Source: Edwardsiella anguillarum
GTDB lineage: Bacteria; Pseudomonadota; Gammaproteobacteria; Enterobacterales; Enterobacteriaceae
Assembly: GCF_008801815.1 (NCBI RefSeq)
Contig: NZ_VZOX01000001.1
Length of the DNA stretch: 64,000 bases
Strand: one strand, 5' to 3'
Position numbers and translations under genes: made by a program. Positions 54,149-62,440 of this stretch are shown here, in pieces. Below the pieces are notes generated by a model that worked only from the letters and a program-made list of their open reading frames with translations, searched no databases and had not been told where the DNA came from. Position 1 is the first letter of the stretch. Each line of letters starts with the position of its first letter.

Positions 54149-54165
54149 TGCACTTAAATAGTGCA
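54149..54165. promoter_or_regulatory. NtrC-binding site of glnHPQ
   Basis: TGCACTTAAATAGTGCA, a perfect TGCAC-N7-GTGCA dyad, about 95 bp upstream of the -24 box; in E. coli NtrC sites activate glnHp2 from similar distance. Confidence 0.8.
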
Positions 54166-54250
54166 CCCCCTCACCCCGCGCCTGCCTCAGCGCTGCGTAT
54201 TTATGCCAGTGATAAATATAACCACTTGATAATAAATACAAATAAATAGT

Positions 54251-54266
54251 TGGCACGTTTTTTTCA
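54251..54266 (+). promoter_or_regulatory. Sigma-54 promoter of glnHPQ
   Basis: TGGCACGTTTTTTTCA: perfect -24 element (TGGCACG) and a -12 element TTTCA instead of the consensus TTGCA. A weak -12 element is known for E. coli glnHp2, which needs IHF and NtrC. It lies 54 bp upstream of glnH. Confidence 0.8.
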
Positions 54267-54319
54267 TTATATCCCGAGCAAACACAAGCGGCTTATCGCA
54301 AAGACAAGGAACCATTACG

Positions 54320-55066
54320 ATGAAAGCAATGTTGAAAGCCTCCGTGGCAGCCCTGGCGCTGGCCTTCGCCGTCAGCGCTCAGGCGGCGGAAAAACCGCTG
54401 ATCGTCGCCACAGATACGGCGTTCGTCCCATTCGAATTTAAAAAGGGCGATAAATATGTCGGTTTCGATATCGACCTGTGGGATGCCATAGCCAAGCAGC
54501 TGCACCTAAGCTATACGCTGAAACCGATGGACTTCAGCGGGATCATCCCCGCGCTGCAGACCCGTAACGTGGATCTGGCGCTGGCCGGCATCAGCATTAC
54601 CGAAGAGCGCAAGAAAGCCATCGATTTCTCCGACGGCTACTACAACAGCGGCCTGATGGTCATGGTGAAGAGCGATAACGCACAGATCCACGGAGTGAAG
54701 GATCTGGACGGCAAAGTGCTGGCCGTGAAGAGCGGCACGGCCGGCGTAGACTATGCAAAGGCGCACGTAAAGAGCCAAGATCTGCGTCAGTTCCCTAATA
54801 TCGATAACGCCTATCTGGAGCTGGCGACCGGCCGCGCCGACGCCGTCCTGCACGATACCCCCAACATCCTTTACTTTATTAAGACCGCGGGCAACGGTCA
54901 GTTTAAGGCCGTCGGCGACTCGCTGGAGGCTCAGGCCTACGGCATCGCCTTCCCGAAGGGCAGCGATGCGCTGCGCGAGCAGGTCAACGGCGCGCTGAAG
55001 ACCCTGAAGGCGAATGGGACCTACGCGGTTATCTATAAAAAATGGTTCGGCGTCGAACCGAAGTAA
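54320..55066 (+). CDS. glnH: Glutamine-binding periplasmic protein GlnH
   Basis: 248 residues. Signal peptide 1-22 (ending AQA), then the solute-binding fold: ATDTAFVPFEFKKGDKYVGF, MDFSGIIPALQTRNVDLAL with ligand-contact Asp, and EERKKAIDFSDGYYNSG. The C-terminal IYKKWFGVEPK is diagnostic. Captures glutamine for GlnPQ. AAGGA ribosome site. Confidence 0.97.
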   Translation: MKAMLKASVAALALAFAVSAQAAEKPLIVATDTAFVPFEFKKGDKYVGFDIDLWDAIAKQLHLSYTLKPMDFSGIIPALQTRNVDLALAGISITEERKKAIDFSDGYYNSGLMVMVKSDNAQIHGVKDLDGKVLAVKSGTAGVDYAKAHVKSQDLRQFPNIDNAYLELATGRADAVLHDTPNILYFIKTAGNGQFKAVGDSLEAQAYGIAFPKGSDALREQVNGALKTLKANGTYAVIYKKWFGVEPK

Positions 55067-55072
55067 TGCTTT

Positions 55073-55091
55073 GGGCGCCCGCTGGGCGCCC
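55073..55091 (+). terminator. Intercistronic hairpin glnH/glnP
   Basis: GGGCGCCC (55073-55080), GCT, GGGCGCCC (55084-55091): self-complementary arms form an 8-bp GC stem, six bases after the glnH stop, followed by CTTTG. It may keep GlnPQ below GlnH level. Confidence 0.6.
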
Positions 55092-55147
55092 CTTTGCCCT
55101 CGCGGGCGTTGCACGGTAACACATACGGTTTTACCAGGAGAATCGAC

Positions 55148-55804
55148 ATGCAGTTTGACTGGAGCGCCATCTGGGATGCCATCCCGCTGCTGCTGGAAGG
55201 CGCCAAACTCACCCTCTGGATCTCGGTGCTGGGGCTGCTCGGCGGCCTGATCATCGGCCTGGCCGCCGGCTTTGCGCGCGCCTTCGGCGGTTGGCTGAGC
55301 AACCACATCGCCCTGGTGTTTATCGAGCTTATCCGCGGCACCCCCATCGTGGTGCAGGTGATGTTCATCTACTTCGCCCTGCCGATGATGATGCCGCTGC
55401 GCATCGACCCTTTCAGCGCCGCCGTTATCACGATCATGATCAACTCCGGCGCTTATATCGCCGAAATAACCCGCGGCGCGGTGCTCTCCATTCACAGCGG
55501 CTTCCGCGAGGCGGGGCTGGCTCTGGGCCTCTCTCGCCGCGATACTCTGCGCTATGTGATCATGCCGCTGGCGCTGCGCCGCATGCTGCCCCCGCTGGGG
55601 AACCAGTGGATCGTCAGCATCAAGGACACCTCGCTGTTCATCGTCATCGGCGTGGCCGAACTGACCCGCCAGGGGCAGGAGATCATCGCCGGAAACTTCC
55701 GCGCCATGGAAATCTGGAGCGCCGTCGCCGTGATCTACCTGATCATGACACTGGCCCTGAGCTTTGTCCTACGCCGTCTTGAAAAAAGATTGAAAATCAT
55801 ATGA
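55148..55804 (+). CDS. glnP: Glutamine ABC transporter permease GlnP
   Basis: 218 residues from the ATG at 55148 (E. coli 219), five membrane segments. Contains the EAA loop region SGFREAGLALGLSRRDTLRYVIMPLALRRM-like interaction with the ATPase and the HEM motif IELIRGTPIVVQVMF. Ends four bases into glnQ. Confidence 0.96.
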   Translation: MQFDWSAIWDAIPLLLEGAKLTLWISVLGLLGGLIIGLAAGFARAFGGWLSNHIALVFIELIRGTPIVVQVMFIYFALPMMMPLRIDPFSAAVITIMINSGAYIAEITRGAVLSIHSGFREAGLALGLSRRDTLRYVIMPLALRRMLPPLGNQWIVSIKDTSLFIVIGVAELTRQGQEIIAGNFRAMEIWSAVAVIYLIMTLALSFVLRRLEKRLKII

Positions 55805-56523
55805 TTGAATTTAAAAACGTCGATAAAAGCTTCGGACAGACCGCCGTTCTGCACGATATCAACCTGCGTATTCAGCCGGGTGAGGTGGTCGTGATCATCG
55901 GCCCCTCCGGCTCAGGGAAGTCGACCCTGCTGCGCTGCATCAACAAGCTGGAGGTCATCAGCCGCGGTCAACTGCTGGTGGACGGGATGGACGTCAACGA
56001 TCCTAAGGTGGATGAACGCCTGATCCGCCAGGAGGCGGGGATGGTATTCCAGCAATTTTATCTGTTCCCCCACCTGACCGCGCTGGAAAACGTCATGTTC
56101 GGCCCCATCCGGGTGCGCGGCATGGGCCGGGCCGATGCCGAGCAGCGCGCGCGCACCCTGCTGGCCAAAGTGGGGCTCTCCGAGCGCGCCCACCACTATC
56201 CGTCGGAGCTCTCCGGCGGGCAGCAGCAGCGGGTGGCGATCGCCCGTGCGCTGGCGGTCAAGCCCAAGCTGATGCTGTTTGATGAGCCGACATCCGCGCT
56301 AGATCCCGAGCTGCGCCATGAGGTGCTGACGGTGATGAAAGACTTGGCCGAGGAGGGCATGACCATGGTCATCGTCACCCATGAGATCGGCTTTGCCGAA
56401 AAGGTGGCGTCGCGGCTGATCTTCGTCGATAAAGGGCGTATCAGCGCCGACGGCAGCCCGCAGCAGCTGATCCATACGCCGCCCAACGAGCGTCTGCGCG
56501 AGTTCCTGCAGCACGTCGCGTGA
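55801..56523 (+). CDS. glnQ: Glutamine ABC transporter ATPase GlnQ
   Basis: 240 residues. Walker A GPSGSGKST (about residues 34-42), signature LSGGQQQRVAIARAL, Walker B LMLFDEPTSALDP, H-loop VTHEIGFAEKVA. Energises glutamine import. Its start overlaps the glnP stop (ATGA). Confidence 0.97.
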   Translation: MIEFKNVDKSFGQTAVLHDINLRIQPGEVVVIIGPSGSGKSTLLRCINKLEVISRGQLLVDGMDVNDPKVDERLIRQEAGMVFQQFYLFPHLTALENVMFGPIRVRGMGRADAEQRARTLLAKVGLSERAHHYPSELSGGQQQRVAIARALAVKPKLMLFDEPTSALDPELRHEVLTVMKDLAEEGMTMVIVTHEIGFAEKVASRLIFVDKGRISADGSPQQLIHTPPNERLREFLQHVA

Positions 56524-56566
56524 TCGTCCGTCGGGGACCGCCCGCGCAGGCGGCCCCGGCGCGATC

Positions 56567-57496
56567 TCAGAATCGCCAGGCGATAAAGCGGCTCACCTTC
56601 TGCCCCTGCGCCATCGTCACCTCACGCATCTCCTTCACCGGGATTGCGCGCAGCGCTCTGCGCAGCGCCGGCAGCGTCTCCCGTCGGGACACCAGCGAGG
56701 TAAACCACCCCACCTGCGTCGCAAACGCGCGGCTCTCCGCGATCATCCGCAGAATAAACGCCTGCTCACCGCCGTCGCACCACAGCTCATCCGCCCTGCC
56801 GCCAAAGTTCAGTCGCGCCGCCTGCGGCGGTCGCAGCCCCAGGTTGGTCAGCTTTCTCTGGCTACCCGCGGCGGCCTCCGCCGCGCTGCGGTGAAAGGGC
56901 GGATTGCACATCGTCGCGGCGTAGTACTCTCCGGCCTTGATAATCCCCTGAAAAATCGCCTGCGGCTGACGCTGACGACGCAGGCGAATCCGCGTGCCCA
57001 GTGCCGGATTGGCCCGGATGATGGCCGCCGCGGCCGCCAGCGCCTGCGCCGAAATATCGCTGCCGGTAAAGCGCCAGCCGTATTCGGCCTGCCCCAGCAG
57101 CGGGTAGATGCAGTTGGCGCCGGTGCCGATATCCAGCACGCAGGTCTGCGCGCCGCGCGGAATGGCACCGTCAGAGCGGGTGCTGGCCAGCAGATCGGCC
57201 AGATAGTGCAGGTAGTCGGCCCGGCCCGGGATCGGCGGGCAGAGAAACTGCGCAGGAATATCCCAGTGCGTAATGCCATAGTCCTGCGCCAGCAGCGCCC
57301 GGTTGAGCGCCCGAACCGCCTGCGGATCGGCGAAGTCGATGCTTTCGCCGCCGCCCGGCATCGCTCGAACAAAGTCTCCCAGCGCGGGAGAGATCCGGCA
57401 CAGCGCCGCCATGTCGTAGCGGCCATGGTGGCGGTTACGCGGGTGCAGACCCGCTTTCTGGCGCCGATCCGGCGGCGTGACTGGCTTATGGTTCAT
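56567..57496 (-). CDS. rlmF: 23S rRNA m6A1618 methyltransferase RlmF
   Basis: 309 residues (E. coli 308). KAGLHPRNRHHGRYDMAALC near the N-terminus, SAM-binding LDIGTGANCIYPLLGQ, catalytic motif MCNPPFHRSA (NPPF of adenine methyltransferases), and the C-terminal MAQGQKVSRFIAW. Modifies A1618 of 23S rRNA. Convergent with glnHPQ; divergent from yejA. Confidence 0.95.
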   Translation of the reverse strand: MNHKPVTPPDRRQKAGLHPRNRHHGRYDMAALCRISPALGDFVRAMPGGGESIDFADPQAVRALNRALLAQDYGITHWDIPAQFLCPPIPGRADYLHYLADLLASTRSDGAIPRGAQTCVLDIGTGANCIYPLLGQAEYGWRFTGSDISAQALAAAAAIIRANPALGTRIRLRRQRQPQAIFQGIIKAGEYYAATMCNPPFHRSAAEAAAGSQRKLTNLGLRPPQAARLNFGGRADELWCDGGEQAFILRMIAESRAFATQVGWFTSLVSRRETLPALRRALRAIPVKEMREVTMAQGQKVSRFIAWRF

Positions 57497-57684
57497 GATT
57501 CACTTCGGGGGAGTCGCTCAAACAGGGCGGCAAGTATACCCATTTCAGCGCCGGACACCTACCCTCCTGCGCTTTCCTTCTGCAACCCGTCGCGGGGTGG
57601 CGTATACTGCGCGCACGGAGAGTGACCGCGTCGATCCCGCCCGCGGCGATCGCCTGCGCTCACCGGTTATGGAGCCAGTTTCCC

Positions 57685-59535
57685 ATGCGCTTACCCGCCC
57701 TGCTCGGTTCGATACTGGGACTTATGCTGCCCCTGCTCTGTGCGGCAGCGCAGCCGGACACCATCGACGAACGCTACGCCATCGCCCTCCGGGGCGAGGC
57801 CAAATACGCCGCGGGCTTTAGCCACGTTGACTATGCCAACCCCGCCGCGCCCAAGGGGGGCAGCCTGCGCCTGGCTGCGATCGGCAGCTATGACAACTTT
57901 AACCCCTACGCCGCATACGGCACCCCGGCCATCCGCAGCGCGCGGCTGTTCGATACCCTGTTCAGCCCCTCCGCCGATGAGCTCGACAGCGCCTATCCAC
58001 TGATCGGCGCCTCGATCCGCTACGATCGCCGTTTCCGCTGGGCCGAGGTGGCTATCAACCCCGACGCCCGCTTTCAGGACCGCACGCCGATCGCCGCCCG
58101 GGACGTCGTGTTCAGCTTTCACGCGCTGATGACCCAGGGCCCCGCGGCCTTTCGTCAGCGTTTTCAGGGCGTCACCCTGCGCCCCCTCTCGCCGTTGACC
58201 ATACGCATTGAGCAGCCATCCCCCGACAAGGCGCGCATTCTGGCGCTGCTGACCCAGCTGCCGATCCTGCCGCAGCACGCCTGGCATCGGCGATCGCTGC
58301 GTCATCCTCTGCGCCAGCCGCCCATCGGCAGCGGCCCCTATCGCATCGTCCGCTACCGCCTGGGCCACAGCGTCACCTATCAGCGACTAGCCGACTATTG
58401 GGCGGCCAATCTGCCGATCAACCGCGGACGCTATAACATTGATACCCTGCACTATGTCTACTACCCCAGCCAACGGGCGGCGCAGGCGGCCTTTCTGCAC
58501 GATCGGATCGATGTGTGGCTGGAGACCTCCCCGGCCCGCTGGGCGAACCAATACCCCGAGCGCCGCGTAGCCCGCGGCGAGATCGTCAAGGCCGATATTC
58601 TCAGCCACGCAGCCCAGGCAACCCGCTGGCTGGCGTTCAATAACCAGCTTCCCCTGTTCCGCGACCGACGGGTACGGGAAGCCATCTCGCTGGCCTTCGA
58701 CTTTCCGACGCTCAACCGCCGCCTCTACCACGGCGACTACCGGCGCGCCGACAGCTATTTCCAGAATACCCCCTACGCGGCGCACGGCTACCCCAGCGCC
58801 GCGGAGCTGCTCTGGCTCGCCCCCCTTCAAGGCGAGGTACCGTCCGCCGTCTTCCTGCGGCGCTACCGACCGAACGGAGAAGGTGCCCTGGCCGACCCGC
58901 GGCGGGCGCAGGCGCTGCTAAGGCAGGCCGGCTGGCAACGCCACGGCCCATGGCTGGTCAATCAGGCGGACGGGCGGCGCTTTGCCTTCACGCTGCTGCT
59001 GCCGTACGGCAGCCGGCTGCACTACGTCGGCCCCCTGCGCGACAGCCTGGCCCGTCTGGGGATCGACATGCAGATCCGCGAGGCGCCGCGCGGTCAGTTC
59101 AGCCGCCTGGCCCGCCGCCATGCCTTCGGCATGATCCCGCTGATCTACCCGGCGACCCCCTTTCCCTCGCCGGCGCTGCTGACGCGCTGGGGATCCCGCT
59201 ACGCCGATGGCCGCGGCAATATCGCCAACGTCCGCAATGGCGCGGTCGACGCGCTGCTGGCCCACATCGCAGCGCAGCAGCGCTCGCCCGATGCGCTGCG
59301 GGCGTTGGGCCGGGCGCTGGACAGGGTCTTAACGTGGAATGCGTTTATGCTGCCGCTGTGGTATTCCGACCACCGGCATCTCGCCTATTGGAACCGGTTT
59401 ACGATGCCGGCGCAGCGGCCGCGCTACGGGCTGGGATTGGATTATTGGTGGTATGACGTGAATCGTGCGGCGCGTCTGCCGCCTCAGGGGAACGCCGGGG
59501 CCGGCGGTGTCACAGAAACGCGTGCGCCGCGATAG
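57685..59535 (+). CDS. yejA: YejA-like peptide ABC transporter binding protein (orphan)
   Basis: 616 residues from the ATG at 57685. Signal peptide (1-20, ending CAAA), then the SBP_bac_5 fold: YANPAAPKGGSLRLAAIGSYDNFNPYA, IGSGPYRIVRYRLG, QATRWLAFNNQLPLFRDRRVREAISLAFDF. Family members bind peptides such as microcin C7 for the YejBEF permease. Here no yejBEF follows: the next gene is yejG on the other strand, and the last 26 bases overlap the yejG end. The C-terminal tail after WWYDVN (NAGAGGVTETRAPR) reads into antisense yejG. It may work with another permease or be a decaying gene. Confidence 0.9.
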   Translation: MRLPALLGSILGLMLPLLCAAAQPDTIDERYAIALRGEAKYAAGFSHVDYANPAAPKGGSLRLAAIGSYDNFNPYAAYGTPAIRSARLFDTLFSPSADELDSAYPLIGASIRYDRRFRWAEVAINPDARFQDRTPIAARDVVFSFHALMTQGPAAFRQRFQGVTLRPLSPLTIRIEQPSPDKARILALLTQLPILPQHAWHRRSLRHPLRQPPIGSGPYRIVRYRLGHSVTYQRLADYWAANLPINRGRYNIDTLHYVYYPSQRAAQAAFLHDRIDVWLETSPARWANQYPERRVARGEIVKADILSHAAQATRWLAFNNQLPLFRDRRVREAISLAFDFPTLNRRLYHGDYRRADSYFQNTPYAAHGYPSAAELLWLAPLQGEVPSAVFLRRYRPNGEGALADPRRAQALLRQAGWQRHGPWLVNQADGRRFAFTLLLPYGSRLHYVGPLRDSLARLGIDMQIREAPRGQFSRLARRHAFGMIPLIYPATPFPSPALLTRWGSRYADGRGNIANVRNGAVDALLAHIAAQQRSPDALRALGRALDRVLTWNAFMLPLWYSDHRHLAYWNRFTMPAQRPRYGLGLDYWWYDVNRAARLPPQGNAGAGGVTETRAPR

Positions 59536-59857
59536 GCTCCGCGATCGCCACCCCGTCATTCTTCAGGCGGCACATCACCGTACTCTCATCCTCGGGATCG
59601 ACAAACAGACAGGGCTCGCCGTCAAGCGCGACGATAGCGCAGGCGACGGGCATCTCCTGCAGGGAGAGATACATGTCGCGCATCACCTGCCAGGCACTCT
59701 CGCCGCGCTGGCTCAACAGCGTCAGGCCGATCAGCCGGTCGGCCGCGCCCTGCGCCTCCGGATCCGGAATCGGTTCGACCTGGACGCCGGTGCGCCCAGA
59801 CGCCCAGCGGTAGCGCCGCGGCAACCGATGAACTATCGACAGCTGGGGATTGTTCAC
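59510..59857 (-). CDS. yejG: YejG family protein
   Basis: 115 residues from a GTG at 59857 with an AGGGT site, close to E. coli YejG (114); the frame runs back to 59896. Blocks PQLSIVHRLPRRYRW, VEPIPD and EPCLFVDPEDESTVMCRLKN-like GVAIAEP are diagnostic. Function unclear (linked in the literature to aminoglycoside tolerance). Convergent with and overlapping yejA by 26 bases. Confidence 0.9.
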   Translation of the reverse strand: MNNPQLSIVHRLPRRYRWASGRTGVQVEPIPDPEAQGAADRLIGLTLLSQRGESAWQVMRDMYLSLQEMPVACAIVALDGEPCLFVDPEDESTVMCRLKNDGVAIAEPIAAHAFL

Positions 59858-60040
59858 GTTAATACCCTGATGATAAACACGGCACAATTTTTTCACAAAA
59901 AACTCACACCGTAAATGCTGAATCGCGTAAATTCGTACAAATAACCGATTGACAGCGATTAATTTCGTTAGAATTGATTACATACCATCAACATTGTCGG
60001 TATTTTCACCGCCACGGCGACGGGGGGAGCCCCGCCGCCG

Positions 60041-61234
60041 TCAGGCCAGCGGACACCGAACGCCGCGCGCCGCGTACAGAAAGAGCGCCATGGCCAGGGT
60101 ACTGCACAGCGCCATCGACCCGACCAGCGGCCAGGCCGAGACGATCGGCAGCTGCGCCAGCAGCGCGCCGATCAGCGCGCTGAGGCCAAAGCGCAGGGTG
60201 CCGGCCAGCGAGGCCGCCGTCCCCGCCATATGGGGAAAGCTATCCAAGATCACCGCCATCGCGTTGGAGGTCACCATGGAAATACAGCCGACATAGGCCG
60301 CCACCCCGAACACCAGCGGCCAAAATCCTAGCGCCAGCAGCACACAGGCCACCAGCCAAGCGCCCATCACAAACTGCACCAGCAGCCCAACGCGCAGCAT
60401 CGCCTGCGCGCCGTAGCGACGCACGTTACGGCTGTTAATCAGGGTCATCAGGAACAGAAACAGAATATTCAGGGCAAAATAGTAGCCGAAATGCTGCGGC
60501 GAGACGCCGTGCAGGTCGATATAGACGAAGGGGCCGGCGCTGAAGAACGAAAACATCCCGGAGAAGGAGAACCCGCTGGCCAGCATGTAGCACAGCACGC
60601 GACGGTGGCGGAACAGCGCGACGAAATTGGTCAGGGTGGCATACAGCCGGAACGGCTGACGCCGCGCTCGCGGCAACGTCTCGCGGATAAACAAGGCCAC
60701 CAGCAGCGTCGCCAGCAGCGCCGCTGCCGCCATCACCCAGAAAATGGCGTGCCAGCTAAACCACAGCATCAGCGCGCCGCCCAGCAACGGCGCCAGCAGC
60801 GGGGCTATGGTCATGACCAGCACCACAAACGACATCATGCGCGAAAATTCATCCTTACTGAACATATCGCGCATCAGGGCGTTGATCACCACGCTGGCGG
60901 CCGCCGCCGCCAGCCCATGCAGCAGGCGCAGGGCAATCAGCTGATCGATGCTGTGCGCCAGCGCACAGGCGGCCCCGGTCAGGGCAAACAGGAGGGTGCC
61001 AAACAGGATCACCGGCTTACGCCCAACGCTGTCGGCCAGCGGGCCGTAAAACAGCTGACCGCAGGCAAAGCCCAGCGTATAGGCGCTCAGGGTCATCTGC
61101 ACATCGCCGCCGGATACGCCAAACTGCGCGGCGATGACCGGCAAACTGGGCAGATACATGTCGATGGCCAGCGGCATCAGCATCGACAGCAGCCCCAAGA
61201 TCAGGATAAGCCTCAGGTGAGACCCGCTTTGCAC
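60041..61234 (-). CDS. bcr: Bicyclomycin/multidrug efflux protein Bcr
   Basis: 397 residues from the GTG at 61234 (AAGGAGG five bases upstream), as in E. coli (396); the frame extends to 61279 without a site. MFS DHA1 transporter with 12 segments; GPLADSVGRKPVILFGTLLF loop, HGLAAAAASVVINALMRDMF, SYMLASGFSFSGMFSF-like segment. Exports bicyclomycin, sulfonamides and dipeptides in E. coli. The ribosome site covers the end of rsuA, so the two are coupled. Confidence 0.94.
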   Translation of the reverse strand: MQSGSHLRLILILGLLSMLMPLAIDMYLPSLPVIAAQFGVSGGDVQMTLSAYTLGFACGQLFYGPLADSVGRKPVILFGTLLFALTGAACALAHSIDQLIALRLLHGLAAAAASVVINALMRDMFSKDEFSRMMSFVVLVMTIAPLLAPLLGGALMLWFSWHAIFWVMAAAALLATLLVALFIRETLPRARRQPFRLYATLTNFVALFRHRRVLCYMLASGFSFSGMFSFFSAGPFVYIDLHGVSPQHFGYYFALNILFLFLMTLINSRNVRRYGAQAMLRVGLLVQFVMGAWLVACVLLALGFWPLVFGVAAYVGCISMVTSNAMAVILDSFPHMAGTAASLAGTLRFGLSALIGALLAQLPIVSAWPLVGSMALCSTLAMALFLYAARGVRCPLA

Positions 61235-61244
61235 ACCGGCCTCC

Positions 61245-61952
61245 TTATGCCCTAGCGGCCAGTACGCTGGCCACCTCATCGTCGCTCAGCGCGCGGTACT
61301 CGCCGGGCGCCAGCGCCGCATCCAGCGCAATAGCGCCGATACGCTCGCGGTGCAGCCCCACCACCCGGTTGCCCACGGCGGCGAACATGCGCTTCACCTG
61401 ATGATAGCGTCCTTCGCTGATGGTCAGACGGACATGATGCTCGTCGAAAGCCTCCAGCTGCGCCGGCTTGGTCAGCTCTGTTTCACCGTTCAACATGATC
61501 CCCTGGGCAAACTGCGCCGCGGTCTGCGGCGCCAGCGGCTGCTCCAGCGTCACCAGATAGCTCTTCTCACAGTGGTGGCGCGGCGAGGTGATGCGGTGCG
61601 ACCACTGCCCGTCGTCCGTCAGCAGCACCAGACCGGTGGTGTCCAGGTCCAGACGCCCGGCGGCATGCAGCTTCTCCGCCATCGGCTCATCGATAAAGTA
61701 GAGAATGGTGGCATGGTCCGGATCGTCCGTCGAGCAGACGTAGCCCTCAGGCTTATGCAACATGAAGTAGCGCGGCCCGGTGATAAACGTCAGCACGTTG
61801 CCCTCATAGGCGACCTCCTGATCCGGCGTGACCTGCAGCGACCCGCTGCGGGAGACGACACCATCGACGGTGACGCGCGCAGCCCGCAGCTCGCGGATCA
61901 CCAGTGAGCGGCTGATCCCCAGCTGCTGGGAAATAAATTTGTCCAGTCTCAT
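61245..61952 (-). CDS. rsuA: 16S rRNA pseudouridine(516) synthase RsuA
   Basis: 235 residues from the ATG at 61952 (E. coli 231). S4 RNA-binding domain at the N-terminus (MRLDKFISQQLGISRSLVIR), catalytic Asp in GRLDLDTTGLVLLTDDG, KSYLVTLE and the EGRYHQVKRMFAAVGNRV motif. Makes pseudouridine 516 of 16S rRNA. First gene of an operon with bcr. Confidence 0.95.
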   Translation of the reverse strand: MRLDKFISQQLGISRSLVIRELRAARVTVDGVVSRSGSLQVTPDQEVAYEGNVLTFITGPRYFMLHKPEGYVCSTDDPDHATILYFIDEPMAEKLHAAGRLDLDTTGLVLLTDDGQWSHRITSPRHHCEKSYLVTLEQPLAPQTAAQFAQGIMLNGETELTKPAQLEAFDEHHVRLTISEGRYHQVKRMFAAVGNRVVGLHRERIGAIALDAALAPGEYRALSDDEVASVLAARA

Positions 61953-62197
61953 GAAACCTGCTCTGTTATAACCAAGGCGAAATAAAAACCGATATCGTCC
62001 GCGGCGCTGTCCCGAGCGCGGGATCCCCCGCTGCCGCGGCGAACGTAGACCGCTCAGTCTACCATAAGGCCCATACCGCCAGCCATCGCCGCGCAGGAGG
62101 CGACGCGCGACGCTGGATCTCGCGCGCCCGATGGGTAAACTGGATCCCGTCCGCCGCGCGGACACCCAATTTTCCCCTTCCAGCCAGAGGTTACACT

Positions 62198-62440
62198 ATG
62201 TCCGCATCCATTCACGGCCACGACGTCATGCGCATGATGCTTGCCAGCGAGACGCCCTATACCCGCGATGCCCTGATCGCCGCCATCGGCCAGCGCTTCG
62301 GCGCCGATGCCCGCTTTCACACCTGCTCCGCCGAGGATCTCAGCGCCGCCGAGCTGGTGGACCTGCTGGCCAAACGCGGTAAGTTTGTCCCCGCCGCAGG
62401 TGGCTTTACCACCCGTGCGGATAAAATCTGCCGCCACTGA
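62198..62440 (+). CDS. yecH: YecH family metal-binding protein
   Basis: 80 residues (E. coli YecH 79). SIHGHDVMRMML near the N-terminus, RFGADARFHTCSAEDLSAAELV, GKFVPAAGGFTTRADKICRH with conserved His/Cys residues proposed to bind metal. Function unknown. Its stop overlaps the radD start. In E. coli yecH is elsewhere, so its link with radD is a local feature. Confidence 0.9.
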   Translation: MSASIHGHDVMRMMLASETPYTRDALIAAIGQRFGADARFHTCSAEDLSAAELVDLLAKRGKFVPAAGGFTTRADKICRH

